A stretch of DNA of 64,000 bases, taken from Gymnorhina tibicen (lineage: Eukaryota > Chordata > Aves > Passeriformes > Artamidae). Every line of letters starts with the position of its first letter. The stretch's first letter is position 1. Both the position numbers and the translations under genes were made by a program. Positions 13,118 through 24,600 of the stretch are shown in pieces. The stretch is from contig VXAZ01008129.1 of the NCBI GenBank assembly GCA_013399875.1, positions 157,170 through 221,169 of the forward strand, given 5' to 3'. Under the pieces are notes generated by a model, which was given only the letters and a program-made list of their open reading frames with translations, did not search any database and was not told where the DNA came from.

Positions 13118-14886
13118 GTTCTCAAATTAAAAGTAAGAAAAGATTTTTCGTCTTTCTCCTCGCCTGTCTACTTAATTTTCTATTTGTTTGCATTTTCTTT
13201 GTGTTTTGTAATAAGACCCCGAGTCAAGTGCTGTAACCACTCCAAATGTAACCAGACACCTTTCTGGGGAGGTAGGAGTGGGGTTTTCCTCCTTACCTTT
13301 TATGAAAGAGTTAACTAGAATGAAGTGAGAAGGAGAGGGAATTCATTACTGGGTTGGTGGGCCACTTTAAAGTCCATTCTTTGTAGCTGTACTGTGAAAA
13401 ATTATCAGTGAAGTGATAATGATTACTGTGAAATGTATGTTTCATACCTGTTCTGTCTTAAGTAAAATATTTTAACTTAGAGAATAATGGAATCATACAA
13501 ATATTAAAATAATAGAAATATCCTATATTAGAGTTATAGAAAAAATTTATTTGGCAAATGCTACTGTTTTAGACAGCATTTTGATGGCTGCTTTTGGTCC
13601 AATATTTGTCCCTGCCTGTGTTCTCCCAAAGCAGACTTGCACATGATAAGGCAGCTGCTACAGGGAGAGCATTGATATCATTGGCAGTGTGCATAGCAGA
13701 ATCAGGATGGGAAATCAAGCTCCATAAGAGAACAGGGGACTGTTCCTTAAGGTGAGGAAGAAGCTATAGCAGCTGTTTGTATTTCTAAGTATGAGTCTAT
13801 AGAGGAAAGCAGCCTCGGACTTTCAGAAAAAGAAGGCTGAGCTGGAGGGACTGAGGTTACGTTGAAAATAATTTATGTAAAATATCACTGCTGTTAAGTG
13901 GGGAACTTGGTGGCAAATTCAGCATAAGACTGGCAGATAAATGAACCTGAGGAAAAATTCTAAAGCTTAAAACTAGCTTTCTCTAAGTGATCTTAGGCAT
14001 TACATAGCCATGCAACTGAAATAAATAGAATCCTTGATACAGAAGGAACCTCTGTGATCCCTCACCTTTGACCTCTGAAAATGAGGCTATAGTTATACAC
14101 TGTACAGAATCTGTATTGTATTTACATGTTTTCAATTTATCTGCCATCAATCTCAGAGTATAAGAGAGTAATTTTGGGGACTGCATGACAGAAGGATTCT
14201 CATCACTTGTTTAACCTTGGTCAAATGTTCTTTTGAGTCCATTTTCTCTAATCTCTGTATTCGATGCATGCCCTACCGTTATGCATTGTGAACTTTGTGA
14301 GCCTACTTAGTGTCAGGAGCTGTAAATGTAAAAGAGTTAAGTGGTTAGAAAAGTATGTATTTTGATCTGAAGAAGAACAAAATATTCCAGAGAGCCTGTT
14401 TTGAAGAGCCAGTAGCTTAAGATCTATGCCTTGTTGTCTAATCTTCCTTTCCTACTGAAAGTACTAAGATGTCACTGAAACTGAGGTACTTCAGTGTAAT
14501 TGCATCATCATTCTCTGAATGCTTATCCAGGCTGCTCTTTCTAGCGTGGAGAGGCAGCCTATTAAGAGAAGTTCTGATCTTTTATAAAAATAGTGGAGCT
14601 TACTGTATGTAGGCTGAAATGTCAAGTATTTTTCTAATGCTATACAAGCTTTCTCCTTTTTTTTTTTTATCCTCATGGGTTTGAGTTTGTACAATAAAGA
14701 TGATCTAGTACTGCTTTTTGGTATGTAGTCTATTGAACGAGGCTGAACTGAGCTAGGAAAAGGGATGGAACAGAACAATATCTGTGGAAAGACCACAGTC
14801 TTGCTGTGGCTGTTGTAACTTTTAGAAAGCTGATGTTTATAGATGTGACTACTGAGTATCTGTGGAGAGGCTCTCCTTTTTTGTGA
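13118..14886. other. Unique DNA, no gene recognised
   Basis: AT-rich sequence with a T12 run at 14657-14668. Short minus-strand frames at 13983-14186 and 14491-14943 have no recognisable motifs, and the latter runs into the neighbouring CR1 copy. No RNA gene or regulatory element can be supported. Confidence 0.55.
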
Positions 14887-15375
14887 GTGGATGAGGTTAG
14901 ATGGGACCTCTGGGGGTTTACAGTGTTCAGCCCCTTTGCTCAAGCAAAGGCAGGGTCGCCTAGAGCTGGTTGCTCAGGTCTGTGTGCAGATGGTTTTTTG
15001 AGTATCTCCAAGGATGGAGACTGTACAACCTCTCTGGGCAACATGTGGCAGTGCTTAGTCACCTCACAGTTAAATGCTTCTTGATGTTCAGACAGCACTT
15101 CCTATCTTCCAACTGATGTCCATTGCCTCTGGTCCTGTCACTGGCCAACACTGAAAAGAACCTGGATCTGTGTTCTTCATACCCTTCCTTCAGGTATTTA
15201 TAGACATTAGTAAGGTCCTCCACAAGCCTTTTCTAGGTTTAAATCACAGCTCTCTCAGCCTTTCTTTGTATGATAGATGTCTGAGTCCCTCAGTGTTGAA
15301 TCTCTCAAGTAGCTTTGTATCTGTCTTGCACTGAGGAGCGTAGACCTAAAACCAGACCCGAACACAGTGGCTTTT
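14887..15375 (-). mobile_element. CR1 LINE 3' portion, old
   Basis: The plus-strand text is the reverse complement of a CR1 3' portion. It passes through gggacctctgg near the tail, then tgctcaagcaaaggcagggt, then atctccaaggatggagactg, then ccattgcctctggtcctgtc, then ctctctcagcctttctttgt, and ends near acctaaaaccagacccgaac. These blocks appear in the canonical CR1 order. The terminal 8-bp repeat of the tail is not recognisable, and the coding frame is broken by many stops. It is more diverged than the copies at 45.9 and 54 kb, so probably older. No autonomous function remains. Confidence 0.93.
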
Positions 15376-16493
15376 GTGTTGCTGGCAAATGTAGACATGA
15401 CTATTTAGCTTACAAAAGCTGATGCTGGGTGTTCAGGACAAAAAAAGGGTAGTGTGAGAGAACCTGCTGACACCAGAAAGTCATCACAGTAGAATTTCCT
15501 TATTCCCTCTGGTTTAGGAACCTAGGAAATAACTAAGTTCACCTACTGGCTTTATCTGCTTGTCCTTGGAAAGTGGGTGCCTCTTGCAAGGTGTTGTTTT
15601 TGTTTTCAATACATAGGTGCCAACCTTTGCACAGTGAATACCCATTTATCTCTGAGGTGTGAATCTAAATAGCAAATCACTCGTACTACAAGTATGCATT
15701 TTTTCTTGCTTATAAAGCCTGTGTGTTTCAAGCAACTGTAATGGTTTATTACTGGTTGGGTGTTATCCCTTCCTTTTCCCAAGCAGCACTGTTAAAGAGA
15801 ATCAATACCCGATGCAAAGGCTGAAATTACATATATATATTTTTAAAGCTGGCATACACATGCGTAATTGTAGTAAAATTAAGCCAAATGCTTTTATTTC
15901 AGTGTGCTAGGAAACAAAAATAGCTGAAGATCTGTAAGTCCTCACAGGACCTCTCTACTGCCAGTTGGTATTTGAGCAGTGTTCAGGCTTCAAAGCTGAG
16001 CCCCAGTACTCAGTTACTGAAGCAGGGAGAGATGCATTTCAAAAGTTGTGGTTTCCATAGTAAAGTTCAATTTCTGTTGTGGCTGAGCCATGCACGTGGT
16101 GTGTCATCTTCAGTGCTAGTCTTAGGACAATCCACCCAAAGATAAATAAAGCTGAGGACTCATCAGTGTTTTTTCCCTTAATTTGCTTTGGGGAGAATTA
16201 CTCTTTCAGGTTCTGTAAAAGAAACTATGTGATTGAGGGAAATAACACTTCTTCTCCCTCACCCTCCGAAAGCTCAATTGGCCATAAAACTGTCTGCAGC
16301 TTTTAGACGTAAAACATTAATGATCGTGTGCTTTGAGACAGTTTTGTAATAACTCTATTCAGACTTGTAAGTCTGAATTTTATGTTAGCCCTAAACTTTT
16401 AATTATTGGTATTCAACAAACACTGCCTTCCTGATTTTGCAGTCTGCACAAGGATGAATAATTGCTTCTGAAGAGCTGTAAAGGTTAGCCATG
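15376..16493. other. Unique DNA between CR1 and LTR
   Basis: No gene recognised. Contains a short TA tract (about 15830-15842) and a 22-bp near-perfect palindrome at 16357-16378. The 5-mer ccatg directly precedes the LTR at 16489-16493. Confidence 0.55.
16357..16378. repeat. 22-bp palindrome (10-bp arms)
   Basis: The arms attcagactt and aagtctgaat are perfect reverse complements with a 2-base centre (gt). It can form a small hairpin or cruciform. It lies about 115 bases upstream of the LTR and is not part of it. A single palindrome of this size can arise by chance in 64 kb or be a dimeric protein-binding site. I cannot tell which. Confidence 0.8.
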
Positions 16494-17045
16494 TGTCTTG
16501 GTTTTAACTGGGATAGAGATAATTTTTTTTTCCTAGTAGCTGGTATAATCCCATATTTTGGATTTAGGATGAGAATGATGTTGATAACACACTGATGGAT
16601 GAGTTCTTACGAAGCAGTCCTTGCCTTCAGTCAAGGCCTTTTTGGTTTCTCCCACCACAGCAGCAGTGAGTGGTTTGGGGGACACGAGAAGCTAGGAGGG
16701 GACACAGCTGGGACAGCTGACTTAAATTGGCCAAAGGGATATTCCATAGCATGTGATGTCATGCTGAGCCTATAAACTAGGGGGAAAGCTCGCCAGGGGC
16801 TGCTGCTGGGGAACAGGCTGGGCATCAGCCTGTGGGTGATGAGTAATTGCATTGTGCATAACTTCTTTTGTATATTCTAATTATTTTATTGTTATTATAA
16901 TTTTCACTTTCTTTTTTGGTCCTGTTAAACTGTTTTTATCTGAAACTACAGATTTTACTCTTCCCCTCCCCCCCCAGTTCATTCCACTGCGGTGAGGCAG
17001 AGAGTGAGTGAGGTGTTTATCTGGCTGCCAGGCTATACCATGAGA
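16494..17045 (+). mobile_element. Solo LTR, avian ERVL-type endogenous retrovirus
   Basis: The segment starts tgtcttggttttaactggga and continues with blocks I recognise from a very common avian LTR: gctggtataatccc, ttggatttaggatgagaatg, gttgataacacactgatg, ggggacacagctgggacagc, then a TATA box, then gtgatgagtaattgcattgtg, and ttaaactgtttttatctg near the polyadenylation region. It ends in a C-rich and GAG-rich stretch before ggctataccatgaga. The length of about 550 bases fits an intact LTR. No gag, pol or env sequence lies on either side, so this is a solo LTR left by recombination between two LTRs. The family assignment rests on memory of such LTRs in neoavian and passerine genomes. The exact 3' end is uncertain by a few bases. 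Confidence 0.85.
16771..16776 (+). promoter_or_regulatory. LTR TATA box
   Basis: TATAAA sits in the context gagcctataaactagggg, about 275 bases into the LTR. About 10 bases upstream is tgatgtcat, which looks like a CRE/ATF-type palindrome with its central CpG decayed to TpG. Together these would form the core promoter of the LTR U3 region, firing to the right. Whether it is still active cannot be judged from sequence. Confidence 0.6.
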
Positions 17046-18202
17046 CTGTGCTGGGAGGAGCTGCTAGATTTTTGTGTGTGTCTTCAAGGGAAGATGTTAA
17101 AATCCTCTGGCAAATTTTATTGATGAGGAAAGAGAAAGCAAAAGCCTCCTGAGAACTGCAGCATCTGGTCTTTGAATATGGTGAAACAAGGCACTGAAGT
17201 AATAGTAAACCTTGAAAAAGAAACATTAGAGGCCCACAGCAGAAGTAGTAGTGGATTCTAAATTAGATCTGGGCAACTATAATAACAGGGCAGTATATAA
17301 AGTAATTTTGAGACTTCTGTTGCTGAGAGAAGAAGCTACTAATCTTTGTCATGACTTCAGTTATAAAATACTGAAACTTTAATGCTTTTCAGAAGTCTGT
17401 ATCATCCATAACTGCTAGAATATATAGGGAAGATGTTGTAGGTGATTCTCCCAGAGGTTTTGAGACAGATTGTTGTTTGGAAGACCTAACCCAAAGTCCA
17501 TAGCTTTCAGTGAATGATAATTTTCTCTAGTAGGAGACCTTAACTGTGGGGTTCTCTCCAAAACACTAGGTGATTGTGCTACAGAAGTGCTATATTCAAG
17601 CTGGATGATAGGCAGAATGTAAGAAACCTGCCTACATTCTGAAGGAATTTTGCTGTATCAACACTGTATTTGTTACAAAATTATTTGGATGATTTGAGTG
17701 CACTGATGATTTACTTGGGGTCTTTGAAATTGATTTTTTTGGTGCAACTTGGTGCAAAGTTAAATCTGTCTTTTTTTTAATATCAGTATTTGTTCCTTTG
17801 TCTCTGCTTATGGACTAAGATAGGCTTTTTTCCAATGAAATATTTTACCTGGTACTTGTAATCATAGAGGGCAATTGTTCATAGCTCATTATTTTATATA
17901 TGCTGTCATGGGTGACTTAGCTTTTGTTCATGGAGTATGTTGGCCCTTATAACTGAGGTAGCTGGAGGATGTACAGAGGTGGTTTTGCTGTGTTTCTCAA
18001 GAGAGCAACAATAGTTTTGATTAAAACCAACAAACTTAAATACCGTATCTTTAAATTTGTGCAGAATGAATTTATAGTGCAGTTTTCTTTAAATGTAATG
18101 AAGCCTTTGACTCACAAGTAGCCAATGAGCACAAATATTTTTGTTCTTCATAAAAAAAGCCTTAAAGTTGACTTACAAGGTACCATTGCAATGATGGGTG
18201 AA
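17046..18202. other. Unique DNA between LTR and CR1
   Basis: No gene recognised. Text at 17483-17519 (acctaacccaaagtccatag and following) faintly resembles an ancient amniote interspersed repeat, but it is too decayed to call. No internal retroviral sequence follows the LTR. Confidence 0.5.
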
Positions 18203-18645
18203 AGTAGGTCCAGAGGAGGGCCACACAAATGGCAGGAGGACTGGAACTCTTCTCCTGAGAAGAAAGCTGGAATTGTTCAGCCTGGGGAAGAGAGGGCTCT
18301 GGGGAGACCTTATTGTGGCCTTCTGATGTATATAAAGGTGACTAATGAGAAAGATTTAGACTTTATTGCCAATGCTTATTGAGATAGGATAAGGTGTAAT
18401 GGTTTTAAACTGAAACAAGGTAGATTTAGTTTGGTCATGAGGAAGAAGTTTTTTATGAGTGCAGCGAAATATTGACACAGGTTGTCCAGATGTTTTGTGG
18501 ATGCCCCATTATTTGAAGTGTGCAAGATCAAGCTGGGCAGGGCTTTGAGCAACTTGATCCAGTGCAATAGATGTCCCCGTCTGTGGCAGGGAGGTTGGAC
18601 TATAACTTTCAAGATCCCTTCCAACCCAAACCATTGTATGATATC
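18203..18645 (+). mobile_element. CR1 LINE 3' fragment
   Basis: Plus-strand CR1. It starts near gtccagaggagggccacaca, passes through gttcagcctggggaagagag, aatggttttaaactgaaaca and gcagggaggttggactataa, and ends at cccttccaacccaaaccatt followed by a decayed copy of the terminal ATTCTRTGA repeat (gtatgatatctgg). The C-terminal ORF2 frame is interrupted by stops and small indels. It is 5'-truncated and non-autonomous. Confidence 0.95.
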
Positions 18646-21600
18646 TGGAAGGGATTTAGGCAGCAAGAGTGATGTTGTCTTGTTACCCACTACTGTTGCA
18701 GTTTGTCTTCCCTCCCCTTCCCACTTCCTCATAGCCCTGCTAGACATAATTCCTGTGCTAACATTATTCCTGTATTTCCCAAGTTGCCAGTGAGTATTGC
18801 GCTTAGCATCTGACACTTGGTTTGCTTTTACGCCTTTTCAAAAGGACTTGGTAGCTGCTGTCTTTATACAGCCTCATTAAAATTGCAAGCTTCTTTTAAA
18901 GACTTATGTTTTGTTCTTGTGTTAAAATTACGTATTTGTGATGCATTCATGGCAGTTTACCTGACTTATGGGTATTAAGCTATAAAATTATGCTCTAAGA
19001 AAACAAATACCAGAATAACTTTTTATCTAAATGAGAGATCACAGATTACTTATTTTTCAGGTTGGAAATTGCTTAAGCACACAGGTAAGGGCAAAACCAA
19101 ATAGTTTTAGAAAAAGCAGAATTGAAATGATCAGTACTGTGATGGACAGTGATCTGTGTTGCTCATTATTTCTCTGAAATGCCATTGTTTTCTTGAAACT
19201 GTAGGGCTTTTGATTTAAGGGTGTTTTTAGAGGCAAAGACTTTTTTAACAGCTTGTTAATCTCTGAAACCGAGCATGTCTCTCTCCTTTCTTCCCTTCTT
19301 GGCATTTGCAGAGTGCTTCTTTGTTTGAAGTTTTCACAAGAAAAGCATGTGGTTGCTTTGTAAGTAGGTGGAGAAAGGGGAAGAATTTTCTTCAGTGTGC
19401 TAGGTTTGTACTCACATCTGAAAAAAATTGCAGCTGGTTTGAAGACCAACAACTGGCACAAGGGCACAAAATTACAAAATTGATCTGCCTTACACAGCAG
19501 ATCAGTTTGTGCTGCTGGAAGATTTATTTCTCTCGGGTCAGTCCTGAGTTTTCCTGTTGGTTCGAGCAGCTTTGTGTCTTTGCATCCTTTTATGGTTCCT
19601 TACTGTATGAGAAACCTCTTTGCTGTCTCTTGGCATGCTTGCATGTCAGACCAGAGTGTAGTAGGGGGATGCTCTAACTAGTTATAATTGAGCCACCTCA
19701 GGTATCCAAAGCTTCCAGCCATGACAGAATGGATCTCTGCATGATTAATTTACTCCTACCCTCACAAGCTTTGTGAGGCTGCAGTCAGGCTCGTCAGAGA
19801 GATGATTCATTTCTTCCTTCTGTGGAATCTGGGGCTTACAATGCATCTCTGCTATAGTGAGATGAGTCGTGGTAATAAAAGCAAGAAGGATGCGAATCAG
19901 AAAGCGTAAATTTGAGGAACTGACCTACGCTGGAGGTGTGATGACGCATCTGTCTGAAACTTGGTGGTAAGAGAGTAAGGGAGGTGTGCAGTGTCTAACT
20001 GGACAACACTGGGTTACCCTGGCTGCTGTGAGACACTCAAAGTGGGGCTTGTGGTGCAGAATACCAAGTTCTTGGTCACTTACTCTTCAGGAAGCATGTT
20101 TTTGTTGTGAAACTTAAGGGTCTCATCTCAAATACCTGAATATTATTTAGAAGGGTTGTCACTTTACAAAGAGCTTCCTAGACAGGAAAAACTAAATGCG
20201 GTTTCTCTTCCATCTTTAGAGATGAATAATAACTTTCAAATTTAATTGTGAGATTGCAGGTCAGCATTGCTCGTAAGGAATTATAGAGGGACAAAAATTC
20301 AGTGTGTTTAACGTTCCACAAAAACCTTTCAAAGTTGTGAATTCTGGATAGTCCATGAAACCCTTGAGCAAAAATTTAGACTATTAATTTAGGCACTATG
20401 TAAGTATTTGTAGTGTGCTTATGAGCTTCTCTATTCTGTATGTCTGAAGAAAATGATGGTTTTCTGTACTCAATATTTAGCTTACTAATCAGTGGAGGTT
20501 TGAGGATATATGCACTGAGAAAACTGAAAAAAAGGTAATAAATTCTATTTTTCTTAGATATTTGATTCTTGGGAGCTACCATCTGAAATATTTCTGTTAA
20601 TTATTTTTAAAGTAAGGAATGAAACCATCTATCTCGTGATTGAGATTTTTTTTTTTTAAAACCAAAAACATTAGATTTTTTTTCTCTTTTTCTTTTTTTT
20701 GTTTTGTTTAAAACTGAAAAATCCCTTGAAAAGCTGTACCCTCTGCAATTGTGATTTAACAATTAGTGCCGTGTGGCTGGGCATCTGCTTCCTAAATCAG
20801 TCCCACTAACAGCATTGGGAGGGCTATTTCCTACAGCTCTCAAAGAGGCTGGATGCCAGAACATGGTGTTGATGTAAGTCTTTTTAAGGATGTTTCTCTG
20901 TATTCCTTTACTTTCTATATATAAAATGCTATTTCTGTGGAGCAGTTCCTGTCATTGCAGGCAAAATATAAGTTAAGTCATGCAGTCTGCACAGACTTGT
21001 TTCTTTCTGATGTTTTTTGTTGACGGGGAAAGGTATGTATTCATAGAAAGCTGCCCAGTTGCTTGTTTCCCAAATTCAGAAATTTACCAGCTGTGAGCAG
21101 GATAAAAACATATCTACATCACATCTTCCCGGAAAAAATATCCTCAGTCCTAAAAAATATTATTGCATTAAAGCACTACAGAATAACTTATTGAAACTGT
21201 GCTAAACTACCAATATTCACACAATTAAAACAGGCCTAAAGGTTTTATTATTGGATTTGCTTAGCAGCAGGTTCCGTATTACTCTTTTTTTTTTGTCTTT
21301 TTAGGTTATGTGAAAGTAAACTCCAGAGTTTTGGAAATGTCAGTGCTTTGTCTTAAAATAAGATTAGCAGCCAGAATGAGTATGAAGATGTTTTCTTGGT
21401 TGTTACCCAACCTTGGTTGGTATGTTTATCATGTAGCTACTGGAAGTTTTCTTTCATTAAAGCCTGCCTGTCCTCTCCTGTGTTTTTAAATGACATGTTG
21501 GCTAACAACAGAAAATTGTGTGGTTGATGGATTCTTATGTTCCCTCACACTTTTATTTTTGGCAGTAAATTACCAGAGAAGGGCCTTGAGTTAATTCCCA

Positions 21601-24600
21601 ATGCACAGCTGCCGTGAGATTGGAATGTATTGATGAGTTATTTTTAATGAGTTGGCAATGACTCTGAAGCCAAAATGTTGTATTGACAAAATAGAACCAT
21701 ATTTTTAAAACAATGAAATTCCTTTTATGTTTTTCCATTATCAGGAGGTATTTATTTCAAGAAAACCATAATGAAGGTTTTCTGTGATAAAACATTAATG
21801 TGAGGAAAAAGGGAAAGGCAAGACTGAAGGAGGGGAAACTCGGAGCAGTTGTCTTGTGTGTGTTCTCTGTGTGTTCTCTCTGAAGTCTGGCTGAACAATC
21901 TAGAGTATTGCAAGTTAATATCTCTTAATAAATGCTTTCATGAGACTCAGACTGTGAGATTTTAGTATTTCTGGCTCCATACGTCCTCATTTCCCTCTTT
22001 TACTTGATGTTTCCAAATTGCAAACATTAGAACTTACAGGAGAAATACTGGGAGGAGGATCCCAGGTTTTGTTGGCTGAGGTTTTCAGGAAGATGTCGTT
22101 TCTTTCTCCTCAAACAATGCAGAGTCCAGTTGCAACTTCATGCCCCTTGGATTGTAACCCCATGAAAACTCAAACTGATGACAACAATAATTAGCCACTG
22201 ATGGTAGCCACAGTGATGTATTATTTTTTGTAGCATCTGCCTTGTAGATAGCTGTTCTGTCAGTAAAATGCAATCAGGGTAAGAACAAATTTAGGATAAT
22301 AATCAGATTTAAGGTTTATGCATGGCAACATCATTCTTGGAAGCTTCCTCGTCTTCCTGTCAGCACTCTTTGTTCCAGTGGTGTGTAACAAAGGATGTAC
22401 CAGAACATAAGTGATGTACAGAAAGCATGGAGAGGAGGAGGTGGCAACTCAAAATTCATGTTTAGTACTTGGTAGCAAAGAGAAAAAGCTCATTTTTTTA
22501 AGTCTGATTCCCACAAGTGCCTTATTTCCTGCGTTTGCTTTTCTTTATAAACACGTCCTATTCTGTTCTGCTAAAGGTGCCTGCAAATAGGCAGAAGCGG
22601 TTAACTCAGTGGTGCAGAATATTTTAAACACAGAAAGAAAGCATCACTTTTTTCTTCTCAGCCCCATGTGGTGAAAAGATGTGGGCTTGACAAAAATGTT
22701 GCTAAGACAGTTACTTAAGGCTAAGCAGATGATAATCCTCTGCATGATACCTTGAGTTGGTTACAGCAGTAGTGCTGATTGTAGAACCCCCGGACTGATT
22801 GACGTGCAAGGAGCTAGACTAAATAATGCATATTATTCAGTGGTCATATGAAAGGCTACATTGTAAAGATGAAAATTTCTTTCTTTCTTACATTTTAGAA
22901 GGATTTTGTTGAGAGGTGCACTCGGAGGAATCAGCTCAGTCTCTCTGAATGAAACCAGAAATCAGGCAGTTCGGAGCAAACTCTTAAGGACAAGTAGGAC
23001 AGATGGCATGGACTGTGAGGGCAAAGGAGCTTATGCAAAATTCACTTTTAACAAATGTAAGAAGGTAATAACTTGGTTCAGCAGGAGAAGATTTAGCAAT
23101 AGATTTTGAAAGAAGAAAGTTGCACAGTGCATCCAGTGGGTAGACTCTATGGCCATGAGCTCCTGAGGCAGGTCTTTCCCAGCTCAGAAGATAACTGCAA
23201 CACAGTGGGTGCTGTGAGGTTATACAGGTAATTCAAGACTACTTAGAAAAACAGTGGTTTCTATGATCTGCTGCAGTTTGCAATGTAACCAGTGTTTTGT
23301 GTTGCCAAAATTCAAAACCAGTTTCCATCCTCCTGTGGGAGGAGGCAAGAGTCTCCTTTCAAGTGTGAGGAGTTCAAGCAGATAAAACCTATTCATTTAC
23401 AGGTTTATAGGGAGGGTAAAGAGAAGTATGAATGTACTGTAAGGATAATAAGGATAATAAAATAGATGCAGACATGGCTGATTGCCCTTGAGCTGACCGC
23501 TAATGAGGCATACTAGCACAGGCACCTCGGGTAAAAGCTGAGCATTCTGAATTGTCACTGAAATACCTGGAATGAGTTCTGAGGGCTTACATCACCTGGA
23601 AATCAGTCTCACCCAGTTTTCTTTCATAGAAGGCTTTTCAAAGTCATTACTGAAATAAATTATTTATTGGCCCTGCAGTGTGTTTTGATTTAATATATAT
23701 ATATACACTTCTTTTTTTCATTCTTAAGCACATAAGACTGTTACAAATGAAGTTTAAGTAACCTGGTTTTGGTGGGCATCTTATTTTTTATTATGAAATA
23801 TGCAAAGGCATACAGAGGTTGAGAAAGGTGAATATTAATGAAAGCTTTTTAAGAGCATTAAATATGTAGTAATTTTTCTCAGATAGTCATTGCCAGGGAA
23901 GGATGGCTGCTATCCAATTTCCTAATACCTATAGTTGTATCAGTTGCATATAGTTGTAGAGTAATTACAAGTATAACTTAAGAGCTTTGAAAGACGAGTG
24001 CATAAATGGACTCCTCTTTTCTTTACTCTCCTGGGAAAATTAGCTCTTAACTGTGTTGTAAAGAATACATGGAATGCTGGCAAGTTGTGCTAAAAAGTTT
24101 GTGCTTATATCAGTGTTCCTTTGTGAAGTTGCCTTAGTTTCATTTCTGGTTTTGCATCGATGTAATTCCACTTATTTCAGAGCAGTCATTCCTAATTTTT
24201 TAATTCTGTGAGTAATGCCCTAAAGAAATCTTTCATGGGACAAGGAGGATTTGGCAGAAAACACGCTTTAGAATGCTGCAGAGTGGATGCAGTTGAATCG
24301 AGAGGTAATATGAAAGATAAAGCTTTTTTTTACATATGCAATAGCTATCATTTGCATTGACAGCATGTTGGGGAATAGATTCTTTTAGTTCGTGTTACTC
24401 TAGGGAGCCGTTTTCCCTCTCTTGCTCAATGTATTTAGAACACTGAGAATAATAAAAACTGGCTGCACCTGACCTGACTCAGGCTGTAAAGTACTGGTTG
24501 CTTTAAAAGATATTCCCACATCCAATGCATTGTTGATTTAACAGTTCCCAAGGCTACAAGTGAAGGAAAGCTCTCTTTTCTTTCCCCTATTTATTTTTTT

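Noticed and set aside
19860..19970. Possible C/D-box snoRNA (gtgatga followed by ctga)
   Set aside because: The C-like and D-like boxes are too close together, no terminal stem is visible and no guide region fits.
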